From Allobaculum mucilyticum (GTDB lineage: Bacteria > Bacillota_I > Bacilli_A > Erysipelotrichales > Erysipelotrichaceae), in assembly GCF_022701195.1 (NCBI RefSeq), contig NZ_CP078089.1:1178001-1242000 (forward strand): a DNA stretch of 64,000 nt, read 5' to 3'. Below the pieces are notes generated by a model. That model had not been told where the DNA came from. It saw only the letters and a list, made by a program, of their open reading frames with translations, and searched no databases. The position numbers and the translations under genes were made by a program. Shown one piece after another: positions 32,705 through 40,427 of the stretch; positions within the stretch are counted from its first letter, which is position 1; every line of letters starts with the position of its first letter.

Positions 32705-32884
32705 TTATTTACTACCTAAAACAATGACCAGAGCCACAAGTACGAGCAGTAAAAAATTAATCCAGACTGGTGCCAATACCCACCACCAGCTCCAGCTGAT
32801 AACTTTGCAGAGCTTGAGCGCGATCAACACAATGGTCAAAAGACCGAAGAAGCCAATTCCACGGCTTGCGTTGTTGTCATTCAT
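32705..32884 (-). CDS. Small phage membrane protein (copy 2)
   Basis: A 59-residue protein starting MNDNNASRGIGFFGLLTI with GGAGG 8 bases upstream. Two hydrophobic segments flank the aromatic turn ISWSWWWVLAPVWI, a pattern common in small phage proteins sometimes annotated as transmembrane Fragile-X-F-associated. It is clearly related to the protein at 36906-37103. Its role is unknown. It lies between the immunity candidate and the terminase. Confidence 0.75.
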   Translation of the reverse strand: MNDNNASRGIGFFGLLTIVLIALKLCKVISWSWWWVLAPVWINFLLLVLVALVIVLGSK

Positions 32885-32983
32885 TCTGTTTCCTCCAATG
32901 CTTAACCATCACGGCAAAATAAAAGAGCCGGTTAACGACTCTCTGATTAAGTTATCAAATAAAAAGAACGGCTTTTTTCATAA

Positions 32984-33205
32984 CTATCTAGAGCGGGGAG
33001 GTAAAAGTTCGATAGATTTTACCTCTTCCGGAAAATAAAGGTTAAATTCGCCGCCCGGCTCACTTACAGAAATAGCTCCGCGATCTGTATTTGATTCTCC
33101 ATCCTCGTCATAATCGATATCATTGATGAATCCATGGATCACTTTCCCGTTCATCAATGTAATGATTGCATACTTATACTCCACGTTTCTATCAAACGAT
33201 GTCAT
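32984..33205 (-). CDS. Candidate immunity protein for MuF toxin 2
   Basis: A 73-residue acidic protein (NDIDYDEDGESNTDRGA region). Its ATG overlaps the stop of the toxin gene as ATGA, implying strict co-translation. The alternating hydrophobic pattern ITLMNGKVIHGFI ... LYFPEEVKSIEL suggests a small beta barrel. The family is not recognised. The immunity role is inferred from position, size, acidity and the toxin-like domain immediately upstream. Confidence 0.6.
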   Translation of the reverse strand: MTSFDRNVEYKYAIITLMNGKVIHGFINDIDYDEDGESNTDRGAISVSEPGGEFNLYFPEEVKSIELLPPRSR

Positions 33206-34434
33206 CTTGGATCTCCTATATCAAAATTCACTGGCACCGCATGCCATCCGGTATTGCTGTGATGGATTTTAAAGAAATGAGTCTCGACTCGGATGCCGTC
33301 GATTACAACTACACCAGTCAAATCAGGGCAATAAACAATTTCTCTTATTTTATTGGATTTTCCCGTAATTTTCCCAGTACCAATAACTTTCGAAAGCTCT
33401 TTTTCAACGGTTTGAGCATCTGCTAAAATCTCGCTTCTTGTCTCATCAAATTCATCAGCATCTTTCAACCCAAGTCTATCACGGATATGTCTGCCTGAGT
33501 GCTCATAGTTCATATTCGGGGAGATCTGGCCTTCAATCATGGCTTCAACGACTTCGCTGTCAGGATGATCTGTAGCTATCTCAACGATTCGTTCCATGTC
33601 TTCTGTCGATCTTTTAACCTTGAAATCGATAATTCTTTCTCTGATTTTAGCGGCTTCTGGACCGGTAATGATTTTCCGTTCCTGCTTAGCCGTTGCTTTT
33701 TCCAGGTCTTCCGCAGTTACTCCATTCTCTTCTGCCGACTTCCACGACTTATCATGCACGTTCTGACTCCGTCCGTCTCCTGGCCAGTATTCAATCGTAC
33801 AGTTGCAGTTTGCGTGCCTTTTGAATACATCAGGAGGGGTTCCGTGTGGATAGTTGTATCTTCCTGCTTTTTCGAGGCACCACTCACAGCATCGGAAATT
33901 CGAAATCCGGGAGATTTGAGGGTGAAGTCCGCACCGAGAATGAAACTCTGCCTCTCCTCGGATAAAGTCATCTACGACCTTTTGGCAATTGGTCATTATC
34001 GTTTCGCTCAAAATTTCTTGGGCTTCCTCCCTCGATTTGCCCGAGATAGCCTGGACGATTCCATCAGCTTTCTCCTTGTCGAATTTTGCCTCATGAGGAG
34101 CCAGCCCAATGTGAGATGACTTGTTTTGGCGCTCAGCAGTCTTTGTACACAATTCGCTGATCATTTCAAAATTGCGCTTTAACGAATCAGGAATGATTCG
34201 GTTAGCGATGTTGTAATACATAGCGTCATCAGGCAACCCGTTTTTTTTCAACGCTTTATTGATTGCTTCTGTCTGAATCTCACCTAGTCTTCTGGAGAAG
34301 TCATAGACATTTTTGTAGGCGGGGCGTCCGGACGATATTTTATCGATAATGCTCTTAAGCTCCGGATCGCTGGCAACTAATGAGTCAAAAGCAGCGTTAA
34401 TATCTGCCTTTAATCCCGGAACGATATCACTCAT
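33202..34434 (-). CDS. MuF phage head protein with C-terminal Ntox50-like toxin domain
   Basis: A 410-residue protein. Residues 1-235 form a phage minor-head (MuF/SPP1 gp7-like) domain with the Cys/His cluster CCEWCLEKAGRYNYP and VFKRHANCNC. After a Lys/Glu-rich linker (about 240-290) a separate domain follows: ISPNMNYEHSGRHIRDR, DAQTVEKELSKVIGTGK, and a C-terminal FFKIHHSNTGWHAVPV. This resembles polymorphic toxin type 50 (Ntox50), whose end typically reads IHYSKTGTHIVP; conserved His, Thr/Asn and His residues suggest a ribonuclease. The gene overlaps the P-loop gene upstream and the immunity candidate downstream by 4 bases each. MuF-linked polymorphic toxins of temperate phages are a known class. 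The Ntox50 match is from memory of the family pattern. Confidence 0.75.
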   Translation of the reverse strand: MSDIVPGLKADINAAFDSLVASDPELKSIIDKISSGRPAYKNVYDFSRRLGEIQTEAINKALKKNGLPDDAMYYNIANRIIPDSLKRNFEMISELCTKTAERQNKSSHIGLAPHEAKFDKEKADGIVQAISGKSREEAQEILSETIMTNCQKVVDDFIRGEAEFHSRCGLHPQISRISNFRCCEWCLEKAGRYNYPHGTPPDVFKRHANCNCTIEYWPGDGRSQNVHDKSWKSAEENGVTAEDLEKATAKQERKIITGPEAAKIRERIIDFKVKRSTEDMERIVEIATDHPDSEVVEAMIEGQISPNMNYEHSGRHIRDRLGLKDADEFDETRSEILADAQTVEKELSKVIGTGKITGKSNKIREIVYCPDLTGVVVIDGIRVETHFFKIHHSNTGWHAVPVNFDIGDPR

Positions 34435-34826
34435 GGCATGACCTTCACTTTCCGAAACGGCAGATCTGAAGTCTTAAAGCGCCGCCAGTACTCCTTATTT
34501 GCCTGAAAAACGGATCCAAGGTTTTCCAGGTCTCGGCCCCTTCCACGAATCAGGACGTTCGTTTTTGCCTGGTGCTTGCTCGTGTCGATCAGGACAAATT
34601 GTTTTTCAACATCTTTGAACGCCCGCAGTTCCTCTCTTGTCGGATAGCAGGTGATATGAAAAACGTCCCCTTTCTTCAGGAGACGTTTTGTCTGTTTGAT
34701 CTGATCTTTTTTCCTGGATCCGTCAGGAAGATCGTCCATATCCGTAACACGGCGGCTTCTTTTTTTCGCCCATGTCGTTTTGCCGGCTCCGATCAGGCCG
34801 CAAACGAAGATAACTTTACTCATCAT
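34431..34826 (-). CDS. P-loop kinase-like protein of the phage head cassette (copy 2)
   Basis: A 131-residue protein starting MMSKVIFVCGLIGAGKTTW, with Walker A GLIGAGKTT. A basic central region (KKDQIKQTKRLLKKGD) and VLIDTSKHQAK follow, and the C-terminus is FRKVKVMP. It resembles small nucleotide or polynucleotide kinases. The start at 34826 overlaps the portal end; longer in-frame starts lie inside the portal gene. A second copy (40032-40427) is about 95 percent identical. The substrate is unknown. Placement between portal and MuF is unusual in phage head modules as I know them. Confidence 0.75.
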   Translation of the reverse strand: MMSKVIFVCGLIGAGKTTWAKKRSRRVTDMDDLPDGSRKKDQIKQTKRLLKKGDVFHITCYPTREELRAFKDVEKQFVLIDTSKHQAKTNVLIRGRGRDLENLGSVFQANKEYWRRFKTSDLPFRKVKVMP

Positions 34827-36063
34827 CCACCTGAACTGGATCCATTTCGGACGGATCAATTCCGGTCAGATCTGCGAGATTATCAGCGTTGAAATAGCCA
34901 GGAACCGCCTGATTGATTTTGATTGCGCCATCGCCAATGCCTGAGAGCGTAGCCGCATCAGGTTTGAACGCTGGCATCCAGAGCGGGGTTGTCAGGTACA
35001 GCTGCCTGCGCTGATAGGGGAAGCTGTCTCTAAGGCAGGCGGCGATATAGCCAACATTGAGAAAGCAGCTTCCAAATGTCCGCTGCGCTTTTTCTGCCAG
35101 AACGCGAAGCGACTCATGGCTCGCTTTGATAGCTTCGGCACTAGACGGGTTATCGGACACGAATCCGAGGTCGTCCATGGTCAGCCCGCTCTCTCCTGCA
35201 AAAAGAGCCGCATACGATCGGATGTGATCAATGTGCGGCTGCATGCTTTGCTGAGTAAACTGGCCGACAGTCGGCTTGTCGCCGTCTTCGTCTTTTGAAA
35301 TTTCAAGAAGCGAGGAAATCGTCGACCGCCATTTATCCAGGGATTTCGCATCTGGATCCGTTCCTAAAACGTACTTCTGCGGAAAGCTGTAAAACTCAGC
35401 GGACAGCTCAGCGCGCTTTGCCGTTCGAACTGCGCCGTCCGTGAGCGACATCATGGCACGACTGATGCGCGAGTGGCCAAACGGTCGCTTTGCATCTGGA
35501 CGGTACAAAACCGGCACCAGAAGCGGCGCCGGTGCCGCATTTGAGATTGAGTACGGATCTTCACCCTTCACGTAAAACGTTGTCCGTCCTGGCTCGAAAT
35601 AGGCCTCTCTGATCGGGATGTTGTTTTTGTCTCTTTCGAGAACTGCGTAGCCTTCTTTGAGCAGATTGGTGACCGGGTCGATGATGCCTGTCGCATTCGA
35701 TCCATCGATTACCTCGAGCCTCGGAAAGCCCGTTTCGTCTTCTGCGATGTAAATGAAGCTGCATCCGCAAATCATTGCTCCGAGAATCGCAGAATCAAAA
35801 AGGACGTCTGCGTTGTTCATCACGAAGATCTGTTCTATGTTGAAGTTGTCGTTTTTCCATCCTTTGAACTGGAGGCGATCAGCCAGAGAATCAACGGCTT
35901 TTGAGCACCAGCCGAGAACCGGACGGAGGCCATATGCGCGCAGCTCTTTGGTCGAAAACAGGTCCTGAGGGTGATTTTTCATTTCGTAATACCCGTATCG
36001 GGTCCCGATGCGGTCCCGTTTGGATGCGAGTAATTTTTTCAGGTAGTCAATTCCTTCGGCCAT
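34816..36063 (-). CDS. Phage portal protein (full length)
   Basis: A 415-residue protein starting MAEGIDYLKKLLASK, with AAAGGAGG upstream; an ATG 81 bases earlier lacks one. Portal-like features include the early helical part, the SFIYIAEDETGFPRLEVIDG beta region, a conserved FGHSRISRAMMSLTDGAV segment, and the stem/crown region rich in SGLTMDDLGFVSDNPSSAEAI. Portals form the dodecameric ring through which DNA is packaged. A truncated near-identical copy lies at 40417-41121. The tail VQVDDE runs into the P-loop gene start. Bases 36064-36196 hold only the ribosome binding site and spacer. Confidence 0.85.
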   Translation of the reverse strand: MAEGIDYLKKLLASKRDRIGTRYGYYEMKNHPQDLFSTKELRAYGLRPVLGWCSKAVDSLADRLQFKGWKNDNFNIEQIFVMNNADVLFDSAILGAMICGCSFIYIAEDETGFPRLEVIDGSNATGIIDPVTNLLKEGYAVLERDKNNIPIREAYFEPGRTTFYVKGEDPYSISNAAPAPLLVPVLYRPDAKRPFGHSRISRAMMSLTDGAVRTAKRAELSAEFYSFPQKYVLGTDPDAKSLDKWRSTISSLLEISKDEDGDKPTVGQFTQQSMQPHIDHIRSYAALFAGESGLTMDDLGFVSDNPSSAEAIKASHESLRVLAEKAQRTFGSCFLNVGYIAACLRDSFPYQRRQLYLTTPLWMPAFKPDAATLSGIGDGAIKINQAVPGYFNADNLADLTGIDPSEMDPVQVDDE

Positions 36064-36196
36064 GTCCGGGCCTCCTTTCTGCCGTGAGAGAAAGTGTACA
36101 GTGCGGCGGGGGAAGTTCAGCCGGCCCCCGGGGGAGGGGGTCATGCCCCCCTAGTCACTGATAAAAGTAACTTAAAATGAATTGTATCTTAAAAAG

Positions 36197-36526
36197 TTAA
36201 CCTGATCGATAGGCCTTCCAGTCGATCGACCAAGGCAAATTCCGGTTGGACCACTCCTCTTCGGTCCCGGCTTCGGCCAGAAGCTTGTCCGACTTTTGAC
36301 GGTTGCAACTCCGGTGTGCCAACTGAAGATTGCTGATGTCAGCGGGATGTCCACCTTTTGAAATTGGGATGATGTGGTCAATCGTCGGACCCATCGGGTC
36401 AGTACCAGGCAGACTCTTGTCTACGGGTTTGCCGCAAATCCCGCAAACGTCCTGAGACATCAGGATTTTCTTCTTGTTCTGCTCGTACTCTTGTCTGAAA
36501 GGGCCAAACCTTGCGGGTCCCTGCAT
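36197..36526 (-). CDS. Phage HNH endonuclease
   Basis: A 109-residue HNH nuclease: zinc pair CGICGKPVD, core TIDHIIPISKGGH, NLQLAHRSCNRQKSDK. Such nucleases sit at the start of packaging modules of many phages and assist terminase. Here it precedes the full-length portal gene by 133 bases on the same strand. The start MQGPARFG at 36526 has AAAGGA upstream. Confidence 0.88.
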   Translation of the reverse strand: MQGPARFGPFRQEYEQNKKKILMSQDVCGICGKPVDKSLPGTDPMGPTIDHIIPISKGGHPADISNLQLAHRSCNRQKSDKLLAEAGTEEEWSNRNLPWSIDWKAYRSG

Positions 36527-36786
36527 GTCACAATCCTTTCTGGCCCCTGCCTAACGATAGGACGGGGTATATAAAAAGCCTCCTTCTGTTTTGCCCTCTC
36601 AAAACCGCACCCGATCGGCGAAAGGGTAGGGGATTGTTACCGATCGGATGAAGTTTTCAGAAGGCAAAAGAAAAGCCGCCCATTTCTGGACGACTTCGAC
36701 ACTATCATTTTAGCACTCAAAACTGTGTCAACTGTTGACACTTTAGAGCAATCCGCTTGCTTCAGCAATCGAAGATGGAATCTGTT
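36527..36786 (-). promoter_or_regulatory. Intergenic region with a 17-base palindrome over a -35-like box
   Basis: No gene is seen. The palindrome GTGTCAACTGTTGACAC at 36725-36741 contains TTGACA on both strands. On the minus strand it is followed after 17 bases by ATGATA, a weak -10, which could serve the HNH-portal-P-loop-MuF unit. A separate inverted pair CCGATCGG occurs at about 36612 and 36632. Confidence 0.4.
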
Positions 36787-36909
36787 CTAGACATCAGCAC
36801 ATCTGCAGCCTGGCTGTTCCCATTCCGCAGTGCATCCGGCCAGATTCAGCGCGATGAGAGTAACGCTCAGCAAGCGGATGACGGTGGAGTTAAATACTTC
36901 TTTTTTCAT
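36787..36909 (-). CDS. Tiny predicted lipoprotein in prophage
   Basis: A 40-residue product MKKEVFNSTVIRLLSVTLIA followed by LNLAGC, a typical lipobox, then a short Cys-containing tail (EWEQPGCRCADV). Its ATG overlaps the TGA of the small membrane protein gene (ATGA), which supports real translation. The mature peptide would be only about 16 residues on a lipid anchor. Small phage lipoproteins sometimes act in superinfection exclusion or as spanin-like partners; that is inference only. Confidence 0.55.
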   Translation of the reverse strand: MKKEVFNSTVIRLLSVTLIALNLAGCTAEWEQPGCRCADV

Positions 36910-37103
36910 TTCTGATTCTCTTTGATGTACGTGGCAACACCCAGAACCAGCAGGCAAACCAGAACGAGGGCAAGCGGGATCCATGTGGGGGCCAGCACCC
37001 ACCGCCATGACCAGGTGATATATCCGGTCAGCTTGAGCACAACAAAAGCGATGGTCATCAATCCGAAAAAGCTGATTCCACCGCGTGAGTTGTTATCTTT
37101 CAT
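36906..37103 (-). CDS. Small phage membrane protein (copy 1)
   Basis: A 65-residue protein MKDNNSRGGISFFGLMTIAF with an aromatic turn WSWRWVLAPTWI and a second hydrophobic helix, ending in a basic tail. GAGGAG precedes the start. It is a paralogue of the protein at 32705-32884. It is followed by the tiny lipoprotein with overlapping codons. Holin-like size and topology are noted, but no lytic gene accompanies it. Confidence 0.75.
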   Translation of the reverse strand: MKDNNSRGGISFFGLMTIAFVVLKLTGYITWSWRWVLAPTWIPLALVLVCLLVLGVATYIKENQK

Positions 37104-37130
37104 TTTTTCTCCTCCTCAAAGTTCAAAGCC

Positions 37131-38516
37131 CTACGGCACCTCAAGTTCTCCCGTCAGCAATAAAGGAAGCAGATAATCCCTCATTTCTGCAAGCATGGAA
37201 TTTTCCAGATTATTGAGCAGAACGACTCTGTTTATCCACATTGGTACAAACTGCCTGAAGATCTCCGGCAAAACGTCCTTACTCTTGAACCGAATAGTCA
37301 GCTCCCGACTCTTCGTAAACGTCAGGTAATCCTCTATTTCAAGCTTTACTCCGGAAACCTTTTGAATCGCGTTTGCCACTTCAGCACTGTTCTTTTTTGC
37401 CTGATTCCAAAGCTCAGGATCCAGCCCCAGTTCTTTAGCAAACGTTTCGCTGATTACCAGCTTGCAGGCGTTCTTCTGCCGGATGATTGTGTTGTACTGC
37501 TCGGCGATCCATTCCAGTTTTGACTGTTGCGGCTCTTCTTCCTGCCCGCTTATGTACATCTTGGGTGACAGTTTGCAGTCGTTGTCCAAAACGTTCTCAA
37601 GCGGTACAGGCTCGGAGAAATCGGTTTTTTCAGCGTTGTTGATCGCCTGAACAATTCGTTCGATAGCATCATCACTGAACACAGAGAATTCCTTCTTGTA
37701 GACCCTTCCTGTATGCGATGTTCCGCCGTACTGTCCTCTCTGCTCTCGAACTTCTTTTGAAGCCAGCTTTGAGGCATCAATCAGCACCACGCGATCAGCG
37801 GGTTCATGAGAGAGAACCAGAACGCAGACCGGGATTGATGTAGACAGAAACATCTTCTCAGGACATTTGACGACCGCCTTTAGCTGGCCGCGTTGAATAA
37901 GATTTTGGACAACGGTTTTATCCGCCGTCTCGTTGAGAACACCCATCGGCAGAATCACAGCGGCCCTTCCTGTAGTTCGATCAAGCGCGGACAGAACAAA
38001 TGACCAGTTTCCTGTCTTCGCTGGCGGCCAGAGACCGTCCGGCTGAATATTAAAAGGCGGATTCGAGATAGCCCCGTCCGCCTTTGTCTGATCTGTCAGA
38101 AAGGTCAGTGCGTCAGCCTGGACAACTTCAGCATTCAGTCCATGAACTGCATAGTTGAATCGAAGACAGGCCGCCGCTTTCGGATCCAGCTCAATCGCTT
38201 TGATCTTCGTGCCTGGATCCGCATAGATAGAAAGTGATCCGGTTCCTGCACACAAGTCGACCAACGTCTTACAAGGACCGACCAAACGAAGAAGCAACTT
38301 CGAGAGTGAAGGTGGCGTGTAGTCCTGTTTGAGACCTTCCCGATCTGCCAGATAGTACTGGTAAAACTCCCGGATCCAGTCACGATCCATTCCGAACCTT
38401 TTGCGATATCGAGCAACCAGATCCGGACTGCAGCTGTTCACTACATCTGGGACATCTTCGACCTGATCCACTCCAAGCATGGTCAGAAACTCATTTTTAA
38501 ATTCCAGAAGCTCCAT
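37131..38516 (-). CDS. Phage N6-adenine DNA methyltransferase, HsdM-like with HsdS-like tail
   Basis: A 461-residue protein starting MELLEFKNEFLTML at 38516, behind AAAGGAGG; the in-frame TTG at 38537 precedes that site. SAM-binding motif I is TLVDLCAGTGSLSIYA and catalytic motif IV is AISNPPFNIQ, as in type I HsdM and type IIG enzymes. After the methylase domain (about 60-300), a helical region ends LENSMLAEMRDYLLPLLLTGELEV. That end looks like the C-terminal coiled coil of HsdS (LLPKLLSGELEV). No nuclease or target-recognition partner is adjacent. It may protect phage DNA or regulate expression. Confidence 0.85.
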   Translation of the reverse strand: MELLEFKNEFLTMLGVDQVEDVPDVVNSCSPDLVARYRKRFGMDRDWIREFYQYYLADREGLKQDYTPPSLSKLLLRLVGPCKTLVDLCAGTGSLSIYADPGTKIKAIELDPKAAACLRFNYAVHGLNAEVVQADALTFLTDQTKADGAISNPPFNIQPDGLWPPAKTGNWSFVLSALDRTTGRAAVILPMGVLNETADKTVVQNLIQRGQLKAVVKCPEKMFLSTSIPVCVLVLSHEPADRVVLIDASKLASKEVREQRGQYGGTSHTGRVYKKEFSVFSDDAIERIVQAINNAEKTDFSEPVPLENVLDNDCKLSPKMYISGQEEEPQQSKLEWIAEQYNTIIRQKNACKLVISETFAKELGLDPELWNQAKKNSAEVANAIQKVSGVKLEIEDYLTFTKSRELTIRFKSKDVLPEIFRQFVPMWINRVVLLNNLENSMLAEMRDYLLPLLLTGELEVP

Positions 38517-38558
38517 CGGAGTCCTCCTTTCAGGCAAAAGAAAAGAGCCGGTTAGGGC

Positions 38559-38912
38559 TCAAAATGAAATATCCATGTATGTCCCGCGATCTAACGTCTT
38601 TACCAGTGCCTGATAGAAGAATGATTTGCTGGAAACCCCTTTTTCTCGAAGAATACTCAGGCATTCACCGCAATCTTCAGCTGCAATAATATCGCTTTCA
38701 AACGGTTCGATATTTTTATCCACCGCATAATTTATTGCTTCAAAGACTCCCAACTTATCGAGCTTTTCAAATTCTTCCTCAGGAAGAACATAAAAATAAT
38801 TATCTTCTTCACGAGGGTCAGGGGATAAATAAGCATTAACATTTGCTTCAAATCTTGAGACAGTTAAATACTTCCTATTGTTTTGATTAAAGAAGTTTTC
38901 ATTCATTAACAC
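38559..38912 (-). CDS. Candidate immunity protein for MuF toxin 1
   Basis: A 117-residue acidic protein. GTG at 38912 has GGAGG 8 bases upstream; an ATG two codons on is the alternative start. It overlaps the end of the MuF toxin gene by 14 bases. It contains DPREEDNYFYVLPEEEFEK and a Cys pair (AAEDCGECLSIL). No family is recognised. It is unrelated in sequence to the immunity candidate of the other cassette, as expected for partners of different toxins. Its role is inferred from position and acidity. Confidence 0.55.
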   Translation of the reverse strand: MLMNENFFNQNNRKYLTVSRFEANVNAYLSPDPREEDNYFYVLPEEEFEKLDKLGVFEAINYAVDKNIEPFESDIIAAEDCGECLSILREKGVSSKSFFYQALVKTLDRGTYMDISF

Positions 38913-40035
38913 TATTATGCCCTCCTTTTCCTTTTTTTATAGTTCGGATGTGGGTGCTTCGATGAAAATCTTCTCCCTTATCTGTTTCCATGAATTCACG
39001 ATTTGGGGGAACGTAGCGATACTTTCCAGTGCTGGGGTCTCGACGCATAATCCGATGATACATTTGTTGTTTATCGAAAATTATATAATATTCCCCATCC
39101 TTGCTTTTATATATTATCTTCTTGTCGGTTTCTTCAATTATAGCATCCGGGCAAATCCTTTCGATCAGTTCATCAAGATCTTGATCATATTTCCAATCAT
39201 CCCGATGATATTTAGACCCGGTTTTGGGCTTTTTCTTTGGCTTTCCTTTTTTGTTACCACCATCTCCATCCCCGCCACCACCACCGGAAGATGGCGACGC
39301 TGATGAAACGCCTTGCTGCTCTTGAGAACCTTCGTTTTTCCACTTCTTGCTGTGAGCATCTTGGTACTGCTTCGACTTGGCATCCGGATAGTAAGCAACC
39401 AGGCATCCGCAATTTTCATGCCTTCTAAAAACTTCTCTATCCATGTCAGGCTTATACGGGAATGTTCCGGCATGCTGTGAGCACCACTTACAGCACTTGC
39501 CGTCAGTAGTACGTTTGATCACTGGATTCAGCCCGGATTTATAGTGAAAATCAGCATTCTTTTCGACGTGATCGTCTACGACCGAGCGCATGAAGTTCTC
39601 GATCGGGGCATCGAGCAGCCATTTCACGTCATCGAACGGTTCTGAACTGATCCGGTTCACGATTCCATCAATTCGATCTGTATTCAGATCTGCCTGCTGG
39701 GCCCTGATCCCAATTCTGGCCTCTTCATTTACCTGCTCCTGAACTTCCATACAGACTTCAGAGATCAGATCGTAGTCGCTCTGCAACGCTGGTGGAATGA
39801 TCCTATTGGCGATGTTGTAGTACATCTGGCCATTTGGTAGGATGTCCGACGAAATATTTTGCAGAAAAGCTCTGCTTCGATGCTGACCGATTTTACTGGC
39901 GCAGCTTTGGGCATCGTCCCACGTTCCCTGTGTTTTTATCTTCTCAATCAGTCCGGAAAGGAACTCATCAGCTTCAACGAGTTCATCGAACGTCTTGTCG
40001 ATTTTCTTTTTCAGTTTCGGAACGATATCACTCAT
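38899..40035 (-). CDS. MuF phage head protein with distinct C-terminal toxin-like domain
   Basis: A 378-residue protein. The N-terminal MuF domain (1-235) shares the start MSDIVP, the segment MYYNIANRIIP and the Cys/His cluster CCKWCSQHAGTFPY ... VFRRHENCGC with the protein at 33202-34434. A Ser/Gly/Asp-rich linker (SPSSGGGGGDGDGGNKKG, about 245-262) leads to a different C-terminal domain of about 110 residues, containing WKYDQDLDELIERICPDA, YYIIFDKQQMYHRIM and GEDFHRSTHIRTI. The end is basic. The domain is not one I recognise. Modular exchange of the C-terminus behind a constant MuF domain is the signature of polymorphic toxins. ATG overlaps the P-loop gene stop (ATGA). Confidence 0.72.
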   Translation of the reverse strand: MSDIVPKLKKKIDKTFDELVEADEFLSGLIEKIKTQGTWDDAQSCASKIGQHRSRAFLQNISSDILPNGQMYYNIANRIIPPALQSDYDLISEVCMEVQEQVNEEARIGIRAQQADLNTDRIDGIVNRISSEPFDDVKWLLDAPIENFMRSVVDDHVEKNADFHYKSGLNPVIKRTTDGKCCKWCSQHAGTFPYKPDMDREVFRRHENCGCLVAYYPDAKSKQYQDAHSKKWKNEGSQEQQGVSSASPSSGGGGGDGDGGNKKGKPKKKPKTGSKYHRDDWKYDQDLDELIERICPDAIIEETDKKIIYKSKDGEYYIIFDKQQMYHRIMRRDPSTGKYRYVPPNREFMETDKGEDFHRSTHIRTIKKGKGGHNSVNE

Positions 40036-40427
40036 GGCATGACCTTCACTTTCCGAAATGGCAGATCTGAAGTCTTAAATCGGCGCCAGTACTCCTTGTT
40101 CGCCTGAAAAACGGATCCGATATTCTCCAGATCTCTGTCTCTTCCGCGAATCAGGATGTTTGTTTTTGCCTGGTGCTTACTCGTGTCGATCAGAACAAAG
40201 TCTTTTTCAACATCTTTGAACGCCCGCAGTTCCTCTCTTGTCGGATAGCAGGTGATATGAAAAACGTCCCCTTTTTTCAGGAGACGTTTTGTCTGTTTGA
40301 TCTGGTCTTTTTTCCTGGATCCGTCTGGAAGGTCGTCCATGTCTGTCACGCGGCGCCCCTTCTTTTTCGCCCATGTCGTTTTGCCGGCTCCGATCAGGCC
40401 GCAGACGAAGATGACCTTACTCATCAT
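40032..40427 (-). CDS. P-loop kinase-like protein of the phage head cassette (copy 1)
   Basis: A 131-residue near-twin of the protein at 34431-34826, with Walker A GLIGAGKTT. Differences are few (for example KKKGRR for KKRSRR and VEKDFVLID for VEKQFVLID). It overlaps the portal fragment upstream (11 bases) and the MuF gene downstream (4 bases), so the portal/P-loop/MuF/immunity set is one translationally coupled unit. Conservation of the reading frame in both copies argues that it is, or recently was, functional. Confidence 0.75.
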   Translation of the reverse strand: MMSKVIFVCGLIGAGKTTWAKKKGRRVTDMDDLPDGSRKKDQIKQTKRLLKKGDVFHITCYPTREELRAFKDVEKDFVLIDTSKHQAKTNILIRGRDRDLENIGSVFQANKEYWRRFKTSDLPFRKVKVMP

